Positions 38,588 to 46,746 of a stretch of DNA of 52,535 bases are shown piece by piece. The translations under genes and the position numbers were made by a program. Below the pieces are notes generated by a model. The model made no database searches. It had not been told where the DNA came from and worked only from the letters and a program-made list of their open reading frames with translations. The first letter of the stretch is position 1. Each line of letters starts with the position of its first letter. The stretch comes from Streptomyces rochei (GTDB lineage: Bacteria > Actinomycetota > Actinomycetes > Streptomycetales > Streptomycetaceae): the NCBI GenBank assembly GCA_002155895.1, contig MUMD01000188.1, positions 1-52,535 of the forward strand, written 5' to 3'.

Positions 38588-39252
38588 TTCGACAGCCCGT
38601 TGGTGCACGCGGCCCCCGGCTCGGGGGTCTGCTCACCCTGGACGAACTTCTCGAAGAACTTGTCCACGTTCGGGTCGTCGGCGCCCGTCACGGCGCGCTG
38701 GTGGCCCCAGGCGGTCAGCATGATCGGGTCCTGCTGCTCGTCGTTGGGGCTCATCAGCGAGTACGGCGTCTTCTTCACCTTCTCCGCCAGCTTCGCCACC
38801 TCGGCCTTCGGGGCCTTGTCGGTGTACGTCACCCACACCGCGCCGTGCTCCAGCGAGTGCACGGCGTGCTCGTTGTCCAGCGGCTCGGTGTAGACGTCGC
38901 CGTCGCAGTTCATCCAGACCTGGTTGTGGTCGCCGCCGACGGGGGGCTCGGCGGGGTAGGACACCTTCTTGGTGACGTGGTTGCGGCCCAGCTCGCCCTC
39001 CCAGGTCCGCACCCCGTCGTCGCCGGTGACGAACTTCCCGGAGGTCTTGCCGTCGGAGGCGGTGTCCGAGGACGAGTCGTCGGACTGCGACCGCACGAGG
39101 AAGACCCCGCCGACCACGAGTCCGGCGACGACCACGGTGCTGACCGCGATGGTCAGGATCCGGTTCCGGCGCTCGCGGGCCTCCTCGGCGCGTCGCATCT
39201 CGGCTATGCGGGCCTGTCGCGCCTGGTTGCTGCTCTTCTTGGCGGAACCCAT
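38584..39252 (-). CDS. DUF3105 membrane-anchored protein
   Basis: 222 residues. The cytoplasmic N-terminus is charged and coiled-coil-like (SSNQARQARIAEMRRAEEARERRNR), then a single membrane helix ILTIAVSTVVVAGLVVGGVFLV (~33-54). The outer DUF3105 domain has YPAEPPVGGDHNQVWMNCDGDVY and NEHAVHSLEHGAVWVTY (~128-144) with conserved His residues, then MLTAWGHQRAV. It is translationally coupled to the DUF305 gene; such pairs recur in actinobacteria and the two products probably act together outside the membrane. AAGGGC lies eight bases before ATG. Confidence 0.88.
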   Translation of the reverse strand: MGSAKKSSNQARQARIAEMRRAEEARERRNRILTIAVSTVVVAGLVVGGVFLVRSQSDDSSSDTASDGKTSGKFVTGDDGVRTWEGELGRNHVTKKVSYPAEPPVGGDHNQVWMNCDGDVYTEPLDNEHAVHSLEHGAVWVTYTDKAPKAEVAKLAEKVKKTPYSLMSPNDEQQDPIMLTAWGHQRAVTGADDPNVDKFFEKFVQGEQTPEPGAACTNGLSK

Positions 39253-39539
39253 GGGGTGTGCCCTTCTGGGGAAACGTCAACGGAAACGGAGCTGTGAGGT
39301 TCGCTGATCGTAATGCGGGAGGGGCCGTCGTTCGTAGGGAGATCACAGGATCGGTCCCGGCCGGATCCCCGGAATGGCCCGATCGAACAGGTGGCCTCTA
39401 CGCTGCGGGGAGGGCCGGTGGGCCGATCGAGGTCCGCAACGCGTACGAAACCGTGCTGTGGTGTGATGCTCGGGTGCGGGGCCGCCTCCCGCCGTACCGG
39501 AGACAGGCGGCCTGACCAGCGAGGATGGGGAAGCGGAAG
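39253..39539 (+). other. glnA2 upstream region without a supported gene
   Basis: This 287-nt divergent intergenic stretch holds the promoters of the DUF3105 gene and glnA2. Two GGAAAC copies 12 bp apart (39270, 39282) and GTGAG at 39294 lie near the left end. They do not meet the 6-nt spacing of a GlnR box. Short ORFs on both strands lack ribosome sites. Confidence 0.5.
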
Positions 39540-40901
39540 ATGGACAAGCAGCAGGAGTTCGTGATCCGGACGCTGGAGGAGCGCGACATCCGGTTCGTAC
39601 GCCTGTGGTTCACGGACGTGCTGGGCTTCCTGAAGTCCGTCGCCGTGGCCCCGGCCGAGCTGGAGCAGGCCTTCGACGAGGGCATCGGCTTCGACGGCTC
39701 GGCGATCGAGGGTTTCGCCCGGGTCTACGAGTCCGACATGATCGCCAAGCCGGACCCCTCCACCTTCCAGGTCCTGCCCTGGCGCGCGGAGGCCCCCGGC
39801 ACGGCCCGCATGTTCTGCGACATCCTGATGCCGGACGGCTCCCCGTCCTTCGCGGACCCGCGCTACGTCCTCAAGCGCGCCCTGGCCCGCACCTCGGACC
39901 TGGGTTTCACCTTCTACACCCACCCCGAGATCGAGTTCTTCCTCCTCAAGGACAAGCCGGTCGACGGCACGGTCCCCACCCCCGCCGACAACTCCGGGTA
40001 CTTCGACCACACCCCGCAGAACATCGGCATGGACTTCCGCCGCCAGGCGATCACCATGCTGGAGTCGATGGGCATCTCGGTGGAGTTCTCCCACCACGAG
40101 GGCGCCCCGGGCCAGCAGGAGATCGACCTGCGCTACGCGGACGCGCTCTCCACGGCCGACAACATCATGACCTTCCGTCTGGTCATGAAGCAGGTGGCCC
40201 TCGAACAGGGCCTCCAGGCCACCTTCATGCCGAAACCGTTCTCGGAGTACCCCGGCTCGGGCATGCACTCCCACCTGTCCCTCTTCGAGGGCGACCGCAA
40301 CGCGTTCTACGAGTCCGGCGCCGAGTACCAGCTCTCCAAGGTCGGCCGCTCCTTCATCGCGGGCCTGCTGCGGCACGCGGCGGAGATCTCGGCGGTCACC
40401 AACCAGTGGGTGAACTCCTACAAGCGCATCTGGGGCGGCACCGAGCGCACGGCGGGCGCCGGCGGCGAGGCCCCCTCCTACATCTGCTGGGGCCACAACA
40501 ACCGCTCGGCCCTGGTCCGGGTCCCCATGTACAAGCCCGGCAAGACCGGCTCGGCCCGCGTCGAGGTCCGCTCCATCGACTCCGGCGCCAACCCGTACCT
40601 GACCTACGCCGTCCTCCTGGCCGCCGGCCTCAAGGGCATCGAGGAGGGCTACGAACTCCCGCCGGGCGCCGAGGACGACGTCTGGGCCCTCTCCGACTCG
40701 GAGCGGCGCGCGCTGGGCATCGAACCCCTCCCCCAGAACCTGGGCGAGGCCCTGGCCCTGATGGAACGCAGCGACCTGGTCGCCGAGACCCTCGGCGAGC
40801 ACGTCTTCGACTTCTTCCTCCGCAACAAGCGGCAGGAGTGGGAGGAGTACCGGTCGCAGGTGACGGCGTTCGAGCTGAGGAAGTCGCTGCCGGTGCTGTA
40901 G
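39540..40901 (+). CDS. glnA2: Glutamine synthetase-like enzyme GlnA2 (gamma-glutamylpolyamine synthetase)
   Basis: 453 residues with the GS-I fold. Motifs: GIGFDGSAIEGF (~44-55), HPEIEFFL, SHHEGAPGQQEIDLRY (~184-199), MPKPFSEYPGSGMHSHLSLF (~225-244), WGHNNRSALVRVP (~317-329) and RSIDSGANPYL. Where GlnA has the adenylylated NLYDLPP loop, this protein has EGYELPPGAED, which keeps a Tyr in an altered context. It closely matches my memory of S. coelicolor GlnA2 (SCO2241), reported to glutamylate polyamines rather than ammonia; the first five codons from an ATG at 39525 are thought to be untranslated. A terminator follows at 40923. Confidence 0.88.
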   Translation: MDKQQEFVIRTLEERDIRFVRLWFTDVLGFLKSVAVAPAELEQAFDEGIGFDGSAIEGFARVYESDMIAKPDPSTFQVLPWRAEAPGTARMFCDILMPDGSPSFADPRYVLKRALARTSDLGFTFYTHPEIEFFLLKDKPVDGTVPTPADNSGYFDHTPQNIGMDFRRQAITMLESMGISVEFSHHEGAPGQQEIDLRYADALSTADNIMTFRLVMKQVALEQGLQATFMPKPFSEYPGSGMHSHLSLFEGDRNAFYESGAEYQLSKVGRSFIAGLLRHAAEISAVTNQWVNSYKRIWGGTERTAGAGGEAPSYICWGHNNRSALVRVPMYKPGKTGSARVEVRSIDSGANPYLTYAVLLAAGLKGIEEGYELPPGAEDDVWALSDSERRALGIEPLPQNLGEALALMERSDLVAETLGEHVFDFFLRNKRQEWEEYRSQVTAFELRKSLPVL

Positions 40902-40922
40902 CGCTCCCGCAGGGGACGAGTG

Positions 40923-40950
40923 GGGCCGGCGGTCGACCGACCGCCGGCCC
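40923..40950 (+). terminator. Terminator hairpin after glnA2
   Basis: Perfect 12-bp arms GGGCCGGCGGTC / GACCGCCGGCCC with a 4-nt loop, 21 bases after the glnA2 stop. Confidence 0.8.
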
Positions 40951-41307
40951 TGCGTCGTGGATGCCGAACATTCCTGGGACCTGCACACCTTTCATCACAC
41001 GGTCGCACGGCGGGGGCGTGGCGGCGGCGTCCGGGCAGACCGGACGCCTCGGAGCCCCGGAGAAAGCCCGGAGAAGGGCCGGTTACCGGCGGGTAGCGTG
41101 AAGAGGCGGGCTCTTTCCCCGACGGTACGCACACACAGATGGACGCGGGTGCGGACCCTCAAGGGCGAGCGCTGGGCCGGTCGTTCGGCACCGTGCTTGG
41201 ATCAGTGCGCGGCACGCCGGTGACCGGCTCCGGGCTTCCCCGACTCCGTACGCCGGGCGGGCGTGCCTCACCGCTCCGATTCCCCCGTACGAAAGGCAGG
41301 ACCTGTC
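40951..41307 (+). other. Intergenic stretch before the double-glycine peptide gene
   Basis: 357 nt without a convincing gene. ORFs of up to 88 codons exist on both strands but have no ribosome site, no family motif and unbiased third positions. The right part should contain the promoter for the peptide gene at 41308. No tRNA-like fold or repeat array was noticed. Confidence 0.5.
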
Positions 41308-41544
41308 ATGAACCTCGTCCCCCAGGTCGAAACGGCCGAGATCTCCGACGCGGACCTGGACCAGGTGTCCGGCGGCGCCATCGTCGGCATCGACGCCGGT
41401 GCGGCCGTCATATCCGCCGGTGGTGCGGTCGGCGCCGGCTTCCACGCGGAGGCCGGCCCCTTCTCGCTCACGGCCGGTCTGGGCGCCTCGGCGGCCTTCG
41501 GCGGCGCCTCGGCCCAGGGCCAGGCCCACACGACCATGGTCTGA
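41308..41544 (+). CDS. Double-glycine leader peptide (bacteriocin/RiPP-precursor-like), orphan
   Basis: 78 residues. The first 23 are a typical double-glycine leader ending EISDADLDQVSGG, with spaced acidic and hydrophobic residues as in class II bacteriocin and lanthipeptide precursors cut by C39 peptidases. The 55-residue remainder begins AIVGIDAGAAVISAGG and is rich in Gly, Ala and Ser. It has no Cys, Lys, Arg, Trp or Tyr, so it is neither a lanthipeptide core nor a cationic bacteriocin. An AGGCAGGA ribosome site precedes ATG by seven bases. No C39 exporter, modifying enzyme or immunity gene is adjacent. A secreted structural or signalling peptide is possible. Confidence 0.7.
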   Translation: MNLVPQVETAEISDADLDQVSGGAIVGIDAGAAVISAGGAVGAGFHAEAGPFSLTAGLGASAAFGGASAQGQAHTTMV

Positions 41545-41565
41545 GCGGCGCGCCTGCCCTGAGCC

Positions 41566-41595
41566 TGAGCCCCGGACCACCGTGTCCGGGGCTCA
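41566..41595. terminator. Bidirectional terminator between the peptide gene and DUF397 gene
   Basis: Perfect 12-bp arms TGAGCCCCGGAC / GTCCGGGGCTCA around a 6-nt loop. Its right arm contains the complement of the DUF397 stop codon (41593-41595). Confidence 0.8.
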
Positions 41596-41802
41596 CGCCT
41601 TGCCGACGCCGGCCACGAACGCCGTCCACGAGGCCGGGGGCACGGTGAGACGGGGGCCGTCCGGCCGCTTGGAGTCGCGGACGTGGATGGTGGCGGGGGT
41701 TATGGCGACCTCGACGCAGTCGCTGGGATTGCTGGTATCGCTGTAGCTGCTCTTGAACCAGGCCAGGTCGGCGAGGTGTCCGGATGTGTCCTTACGGCTC
41801 AT
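41593..41802 (-). CDS. DUF397 small protein (WhiJ-pair partner)
   Basis: 69 residues. The DUF397 signature is clear: LADLAWFKSSYSDTSNPSDCVEVA (W-x-K-S-S-x-S, then N-x-x-x-C-V-E-V), IHVRDSKRPDGPRLTV and SWTAFVAGV. These small proteins are encoded next to XRE regulators of the WhiJ type in Streptomyces, in large paralogous sets tied to development and antibiotic control, with antitoxin-like or antagonist roles suggested. The start overlaps the XRE gene's stop by four bases (ATGA), so the two are translationally coupled. Confidence 0.9.
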   Translation of the reverse strand: MSRKDTSGHLADLAWFKSSYSDTSNPSDCVEVAITPATIHVRDSKRPDGPRLTVPPASWTAFVAGVGKA

Positions 41803-42650
41803 GTCTCCCCCAGCAGTTGTTCGATGAAGGCCACTGACTCCCGGGCGGGCAGAGCCTCGGCCCGGATACTGCCATAGCGCAGTTCGAGGATGCGCAACTG
41901 CCGGGGGTCCGTGACCGGTCGACCACCGAACTCGTCGTCCGCCCGCCCGACCGCCGTGCCGTCCTCGAATTTGAGCACCTGCATCCGCCCGCCTCCCGGG
42001 TGGTCACCGCGGGACGTCGGCATCACCTGGATCTCCACGTGGCGCAATCGCCCGACTTCCAATAGGTGTTCGAGCTGCCGACGCAGAACCATCATGCCTC
42101 CGACAGGACGTCTGAGAGTCGCCTCCTCCTGGACGAAGCTGAGTTCTGGGGCCGGGACCCGTTCGAGCATCGCCTTGCGGCCCATGCGGGCGGCAACGGC
42201 GTTCTCCACCTCGTCCTCGGTGAGGGCCGGCCGTCGCCTGCCGAGGAGTGCGCGTGCGTACTCCTCGGTCTGGAGCAGCCCGTGCAGGCTGTAGCTGCCG
42301 TAGGAGAGCGATTCGACCGCCCGGGACTCCAACTTCGCCAGGTCCCGCACCTGCTTGGGATACCGGACCTTCTTCACGTCCTCCCAGGTGGCGGCGATGA
42401 GTCCGCCCGCCTTCAGGACCTCGTCGGCCCGTTCCAGGTACTCCCGCCGAGGAATCCGCTTCCCGCCCTCGACCTTGTAGACCAGGTCCTCCCCGTACCC
42501 CACCGCCGTCCCGAACTCGGCCGCCCGCATCCCGACCGCCTCGCGCCGCAGCTTCAGCTGCCGCCCGACGGTGGCGATGACCGCCACACCCCACTCGTCG
42601 TCCGGGTCGACCTCCCAACCCGGCTCGTCCGTCCCGCCGTTCACCGACAT
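41799..42650 (-). CDS. XRE-family regulator with DUF5753 domain (WhiJ-like)
   Basis: 283 residues. The helix-turn-helix lies at about 25-80 (IATVGRQLKLRREAVGMRAAEFGTAVGYGEDLVYKVEGGKRIPRREYL). The DUF5753 domain occupies ~95-283: RAVESLSYGSYSLHGLLQTEEYARALL, RQLEHLLEVGRLRHVEIQVMP and a C-terminal VAFIEQLLGE. Paired with DUF397 it forms the standard Streptomyces WhiJ-type locus; a separate small AbaA-like third member is not seen, although the double-glycine peptide lies beyond the terminator. No nearby target is evident. Confidence 0.9.
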   Translation of the reverse strand: MSVNGGTDEPGWEVDPDDEWGVAVIATVGRQLKLRREAVGMRAAEFGTAVGYGEDLVYKVEGGKRIPRREYLERADEVLKAGGLIAATWEDVKKVRYPKQVRDLAKLESRAVESLSYGSYSLHGLLQTEEYARALLGRRRPALTEDEVENAVAARMGRKAMLERVPAPELSFVQEEATLRRPVGGMMVLRRQLEHLLEVGRLRHVEIQVMPTSRGDHPGGGRMQVLKFEDGTAVGRADDEFGGRPVTDPRQLRILELRYGSIRAEALPARESVAFIEQLLGET

Positions 42651-42705
42651 GCCGCCCCTCCTCGTACGTGTCGCCTCGCGACGGGCGACACGGTAGGGCC
42701 CGGGA

Positions 42706-43611
42706 CTACGCCCGAGGGCCGGAACGCGGCTTCGCGCACGCCAACGGGTGATGCCTCAGCAGCGAGGTCAGGACCGGCTCCGCGTGGGTCCACAGCAGGG
42801 CGCCGCCGATGCCGGGGACGACGTGGCGGCGGGCCCCGCGTATCCGGGTCGCGAGGAGGGCGCCGTTGTCCGGTGAGTGACCGGTGTCCTCTTCGCCGTA
42901 CCAGATGTCGACCGGGACGGTGACGGCGTGGAGCGCGAAGGGCCAGCGGCTCATGGCGAGGACGGTGTCGCGGGCGTAGCCGGCCGCCGCGCCCTGGGCG
43001 AATCCCTCGGCCAGGGCGCGGCGGTAGGCGGCGGAGAAGTCGGGGTCCCGGTAGACGGCGAGGTCGTGGTCCGGGCTACCGCCCATGACCATGCTCCACA
43101 TCGCGTCCGCGTCGAAGCCGGCGAAGAACTCCTCCGCGCCGGACGGGTCCCGGACGGCCCGTTCGGTGAGCGCGCGCAGCTCGGCGGGGAGCAGTGCGGC
43201 GAAGTCCGGCGCGGCCACCTCGTCGGCGGCCGAGACCAGGGCCAGAGCGCCGGCGACGCCGGCCTCCGCGCAGGCCAGGGCGAACGGCGCGCCCTGGGAG
43301 TTGCCGACCACGGCGGGGCGGCCCAGCTCCCGCAGGTCGCACAGGGCGCGCATGTCGGCGGCGAAGTCGGCGAAGGTGCGGCCGGGGTGGGGGGTCGAGG
43401 CGCCGAGTCCGGGGCGGTCCACGGAGACCAGGCGGACGCCGAGCGCCTCCACGACGCCCGCGCCGAAGCCGAGCCGGCGGCTCGTGGCGGCGCCGGGGCA
43501 GAACAGGACCGGTACGCCGTCCGGCGGGCCCCACTCGGCCCAGCCGAGCAGGCGTCCGTCCGGCAGGCGGGTCTCACCGAGGCGGGCGGGGGCGGTGACG
43601 AGGGCGGTCAT
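42706..43611 (-). CDS. Alpha/beta hydrolase
   Basis: 301 residues. Fold markers: LGWAEWGPPDGVPVLFCPGAATS (oxyanion region), LVSVDRPGLGAS and nucleophile elbow GNSQGA with Ser105. A later acidic residue occurs in IWYGEEDTGHSPDN (~247-258), and a His in LLWTHAEP (~284) could complete the triad. Substrate unknown. ATG at 43611 starts MTALVTAP; GAGG lies nine bases upstream and an ATG nine bases earlier is possible. Longer in-frame extensions run through a GC-rich minisatellite and are rejected. It follows the MFS exporter gene in the same direction. Confidence 0.85.
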   Translation of the reverse strand: MTALVTAPARLGETRLPDGRLLGWAEWGPPDGVPVLFCPGAATSRRLGFGAGVVEALGVRLVSVDRPGLGASTPHPGRTFADFAADMRALCDLRELGRPAVVGNSQGAPFALACAEAGVAGALALVSAADEVAAPDFAALLPAELRALTERAVRDPSGAEEFFAGFDADAMWSMVMGGSPDHDLAVYRDPDFSAAYRRALAEGFAQGAAAGYARDTVLAMSRWPFALHAVTVPVDIWYGEEDTGHSPDNGALLATRIRGARRHVVPGIGGALLWTHAEPVLTSLLRHHPLACAKPRSGPRA

Positions 43612-43711
43612 GCCCCGCATCCTCGCGCCGCGGCTCGGCGCCGCGCACGCGGTTTTCGGTGCCGCCGGGCGATCGGCGCGGCTGCCGCGGGCCGGCCTCC
43701 GGCCCGGCGGG

Positions 43712-44007
43712 ACACCGGGGCGACGGGACACCGGGGCGACGGGGAGCAGTGGGCCGACAGGGCGGCGGGGCGACGGAACACCGGGCCGACGGGGCGACCG
43801 GGCGACGGGCCGGGGCCCGAGAGACGGCCAGGCCCGGGAGACTGCCAGGCCCGGGAGACGGTCGGGGCCCGAGAGACGGCCGGGGCCCGAGAGACGGCCA
43901 GGCCCGGGAGACGGCCGGGGCCCGGGAGACGGCCGGGGCCCGAGAGACGGCCAGGCCCGAGAGACGGCCGGAGCCCGGGAGACGGCCGGGGCCGGGGAGA
44001 CGGCGGG
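43712..44007. repeat. GC-rich minisatellite region
   Basis: Two adjoining arrays fill the 430-nt gap. At 43724-43810 there are imperfect copies of GGGACACCGGGGCGAC (16 bp). From 43815 to 44007 run about eleven copies of a 17-18-bp unit, GCCCG(A/G)GAGACGGCC(AG/GGG). The arrays keep long ORFs open on both strands by lacking stops, but the encoded Arg-Glu-Thr-Ala or Ser-Arg-Ala-Pro repeats have no start or family support, so I treat them as non-coding. Copy number is likely to vary between strains. Confidence 0.8.
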
Positions 44008-44041
44008 CGGTCCGGGCAGCCGCCCGCACCGCGCCCCGCCG

Positions 44042-45268
44042 TCACCGCCGTACGGCTTCCACCGCCTCCGGCACATGGCCCGCGACCACCCGCTCCCGCC
44101 CGGCGGTCACGGCGGCGGCGTCCCGGCGGCGGTCGACCGCCCAGGCCGTGCCGGCGACGGCCAGCCCGAGCACCGCCAGCGCCGCGCCCGCCGTCGCCGG
44201 GGAGGTGACACCGAACCCGGCGGCCAGGGCGAGGCCGCCGACCCAGGCGCCGCCGGCGTTGGCGAGGTTGAAGGCGGCCTGGTTGGCCGAGGAGGCGAGG
44301 GAGGGGGCCGCCGCGGCCTTCTCCATGACCATCAGCTGGAGCGGGGAGCCCGTGATGAAGGCGGCCATGCCGAGCAGGGCCACCGCGAGGGCCGCCGTGA
44401 CCTCCGTGCGCATCAGGAGCGGGAAGAGGGCCAGGACCAGGACGAGGGAGGCCAGGCCGCCGAAGAGGGTGCCCCGCAGGGAGTGGTCCGCGAGGCGGCC
44501 GCCCAGCAGGTTGCCGGCGGTGGCGCCGACGCCGAACAGGGCGAGCAGCAGGGTCACACTGGCCTCGGCGAAGCCGGCCGCGTCGGTGAGCATCGGTGTG
44601 ATGTAGCTGTACGCGGCGAAGAGCGCGCCGAAGCCCGCGACCGTGGTGCCGAGGGCCAGCCAGACGGGGACGGAGCGCAGGGCGGCCAGTTCGCCGCGCA
44701 GGCCGGTGGTGGGGGCGGGGGCGTGGTCGCGGGGGATGAGGGCGACCAGGGCCGCGATCGCCGCGACGCCGATCGCGCTGACGGCGAGGAAGGTCGCCCG
44801 CCAGCCGAGCTGCTGGCCCATGGCGGTGGCGGCGGGGACGCCGACGATGTTGGCGACGGTCAGGCCCAGGAACATCAGGGAGACGGAGCGGGCCTTGCGT
44901 TCCGGCGCGACCATGCCGGTGGCGACCACCGCGCCGACGCCGAAGAAGGCGCCGTGCGGCAGGCCGCTGACGAAACGGGCGGCGAGGAGGGAGACCTCAC
45001 CGGGGGCGAACGCGGACAGCGCGTTGCCGGCCACGAAGAGGGCCATCAGCGCGATCAGCACCGTGCGGCGGGACATCCGCGCGGTCGCCGCCGCGAGCAG
45101 CGGGGCGCCGACGACGACGCCGAGCGCGTACGCCGAGACCAGGTGGCCGGCGCTGGGGATCGAGATGTCCAGGTCGTCCGCGACGTCGGGCAGCAGGCCC
45201 ATCATCACGAACTCGGTGGTACCGATGCCGAAGGCGCCCACGGCAAGGGCGAGCAGGGCCAGGGGCAT
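44042..45268 (-). CDS. MFS transporter, DHA1-type drug/sugar efflux protein
   Basis: 408 residues with twelve predicted membrane helices, the first at FMPLALLALAVGAFGIGTTEFVMMGLL. GTTEFV and the loop TARMSRRTVLIALM (motif-A position) are typical of the AraJ/arabinose-efflux-like DHA1 group. It likely exports a small molecule by proton antiport; substrate unknown. ATG at 45268 begins MPLALLAL after AAAGGCGAG. The in-frame start at 45325 lies in the palindromic promoter region and is rejected. Confidence 0.88.
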   Translation of the reverse strand: MPLALLALAVGAFGIGTTEFVMMGLLPDVADDLDISIPSAGHLVSAYALGVVVGAPLLAAATARMSRRTVLIALMALFVAGNALSAFAPGEVSLLAARFVSGLPHGAFFGVGAVVATGMVAPERKARSVSLMFLGLTVANIVGVPAATAMGQQLGWRATFLAVSAIGVAAIAALVALIPRDHAPAPTTGLRGELAALRSVPVWLALGTTVAGFGALFAAYSYITPMLTDAAGFAEASVTLLLALFGVGATAGNLLGGRLADHSLRGTLFGGLASLVLVLALFPLLMRTEVTAALAVALLGMAAFITGSPLQLMVMEKAAAAPSLASSANQAAFNLANAGGAWVGGLALAAGFGVTSPATAGAALAVLGLAVAGTAWAVDRRRDAAAVTAGRERVVAGHVPEAVEAVRR

Positions 45269-45324
45269 GAAGGGTCTCGCCTTTCGAGAGCGGAGGTGTG
45301 CAGTACGGGGGGGACGAGGGGACA

Positions 45325-45345
45325 CCGTATGTTCCCGTACGGAAC
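45325..45345. promoter_or_regulatory. Palindrome upstream of the MFS gene
   Basis: GTTCC-n5-GGAAC (45331-45345) lies inside a second symmetrical pair CCGTA/TACGG, 57-77 bases before the MFS start. It may be an operator for an unlinked repressor. Confidence 0.4.
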
Positions 45346-45380
45346 AAAGACTCTCAGGGCGAGTATTCCGCCGACGAATC

Positions 45381-46433
45381 TCAGGAGGCGGTTGTGTCGA
45401 CCTTCACACGTGCGGCGATCGGGAGGTGGTCGCTGCCGGTCGCCGGGAGGGTCCAGCTGGTCGTCGGTTCGACGCCGGAGACCAGGATCTGGTCGATGCG
45501 GGCCATCGGGAAGGACGCGGGCCAGCTGAAGCCGAAGCCGTCGCCCACGGCACCCTGCGGGGAGCGCATCTGCGAGGTGATCGCGGTGAGGGCGCGGTCG
45601 TTCATGGTGCCGTTGAGGTCGCCGAGCAGGATCTTGCGCTCCAGCTTCTCGTCGGCGATGGCCTCGCCGAGGGCGTTGGCGCTCTTGTCCCGCTGCCGGG
45701 CGGTGAAGCCGGCCTCCAGCTTCACCCGCACGGAGGGCAGGTGGGCGACGTAGACCGCGACCGGCCCGGAGGGCGTGGCGACGGTGGCGCGCATCGCGCG
45801 CTTCCAGCCGAGCTGGATGTCGACCGGCTTGACGTCGCTCAGCGGGTACTTGCTCCACAGCCCGACCGTGCCCACGACCGCGTGGTGCGGGTACTTCGCC
45901 TGCAGCGCCTTCTCGTACGTGGGCACCGCGGTCGCCTTCAGCTCCTCCAGGGCCATCACGTCCGCCCCGGCGGCGGCCACGGCGCGGGCGGTGCCGGCCG
46001 GGTCGGCGTTGTCGGCGTTGACGTTGTGGGTGGCCACGGTGAGGTCGCCGCCGGTCCCGGTCTTGTCGAAGAGGAGGCCGCCGAAGAGGTTGAGCCACAC
46101 GCTCACCGGCAGCACCAGCGCGATCAGCGCCGTCGCCGACTTGCGGGCCAGCGCGATCACCAGCAGGACGGGGATCAGCAGGCCGAACCACGGCAGGAAG
46201 GTCTCGGTGAGGCTGCCCAGGTTGCCGATGGCGTTGGGGATGTGGGAGTGGGCCGCCATCACGGCCGCCAGGACCACCGCGACCGCGGCGGTGATCAGGC
46301 CGCGGCGCCAGATCCGCCGGTCGCCGCGCCAGCCGGTGACCATCCGGTCGTACACGCGCCGCGTCCGGGTGGTCCGTCGCTCGGGCCCCGGGTCGCCGTC
46401 GTCCGTTTCCGTGATGTACGCCTGCTGCGCCAT
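45381..46433 (-). CDS. Membrane-anchored endonuclease/exonuclease/phosphatase-family protein
   Basis: 350 residues. The cytoplasmic N-terminus is basic, and three membrane helices follow (~46-65, 78-98, 100-121). The outer C-terminal EEP domain shows ATHNVNADNAD (~134), MALEELKA with the metal-binding Glu (~163), ILLGDLNGTMND (~270) and the catalytic GSDHLPI (~331). The same layout occurs in many actinobacterial VanJ-like proteins, some of which protect against teicoplanin-type antibiotics, probably by acting on lipid-linked phosphates. The exact substrate here is unknown. ATG at 46433. Confidence 0.85.
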   Translation of the reverse strand: MAQQAYITETDDGDPGPERRTTRTRRVYDRMVTGWRGDRRIWRRGLITAAVAVVLAAVMAAHSHIPNAIGNLGSLTETFLPWFGLLIPVLLVIALARKSATALIALVLPVSVWLNLFGGLLFDKTGTGGDLTVATHNVNADNADPAGTARAVAAAGADVMALEELKATAVPTYEKALQAKYPHHAVVGTVGLWSKYPLSDVKPVDIQLGWKRAMRATVATPSGPVAVYVAHLPSVRVKLEAGFTARQRDKSANALGEAIADEKLERKILLGDLNGTMNDRALTAITSQMRSPQGAVGDGFGFSWPASFPMARIDQILVSGVEPTTSWTLPATGSDHLPIAARVKVDTTAS

Positions 46434-46746
46434 GCCGTCGCCTCACTGCCTGCCGTGCACACCGTCGCCCCCCGTGACTCAGCACCCTAGGGGATGATCG
46501 GTTCCGTTCCCGCCGTCCCGCGACGGCCGTACGGGCACGAGGACGTACGAGTCCGCGTCCGGAGTTCCGAACGCCGTCGGTGTGGGCGGCTCTGTGACAG
46601 AACGATCACATTCGCCCCACTCGGCGCGGGGCAGGCTCCGCCCGTGACGAGGGTCCCCTAGCCGTCGGGGCGCGACAGGTGCCACCATGGAAGGGATCCG
46701 GGGACGCCGTGAGGGCGCCTCGAGATGACATGAAGGAGCCGTTGCC
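46434..46746 (+). other. Divergent intergenic region between the EEP gene and panB
   Basis: 313 nt without a supported gene. It contains CCTAGG at 46487 and an 18-bp inverted repeat TGTGA-n8-TCACA near 46597-46614. ORFs here lack ribosome sites. The promoters of both flanking genes should be in this stretch. Confidence 0.5.

Noticed and set aside
39270-39298. GAAAC repeats upstream of glnA2 as a GlnR box
   Set aside because: The first spacer is seven bases and the GTnAC pentamers are missing; it does not match the pattern seen at glnII.
40957-41223. 88-codon ORF in the glnA2 downstream gap
   Set aside because: Arg/Gly-rich with no ribosome site or motif; composition fits random GC-rich DNA.
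43574-44076. Long ORFs extending the hydrolase gene through the minisatellite
   Set aside because: The extension encodes only repeat-derived Ser-Arg-Ala-Pro and ends before any ribosome site; the conserved hydrolase begins at 43611.
46597-46614. TGTGA-n8-TCACA, resembling a Crp site upstream of panB
   Set aside because: The spacer is eight, not six; I would need footprint or conservation to claim a Crp box.
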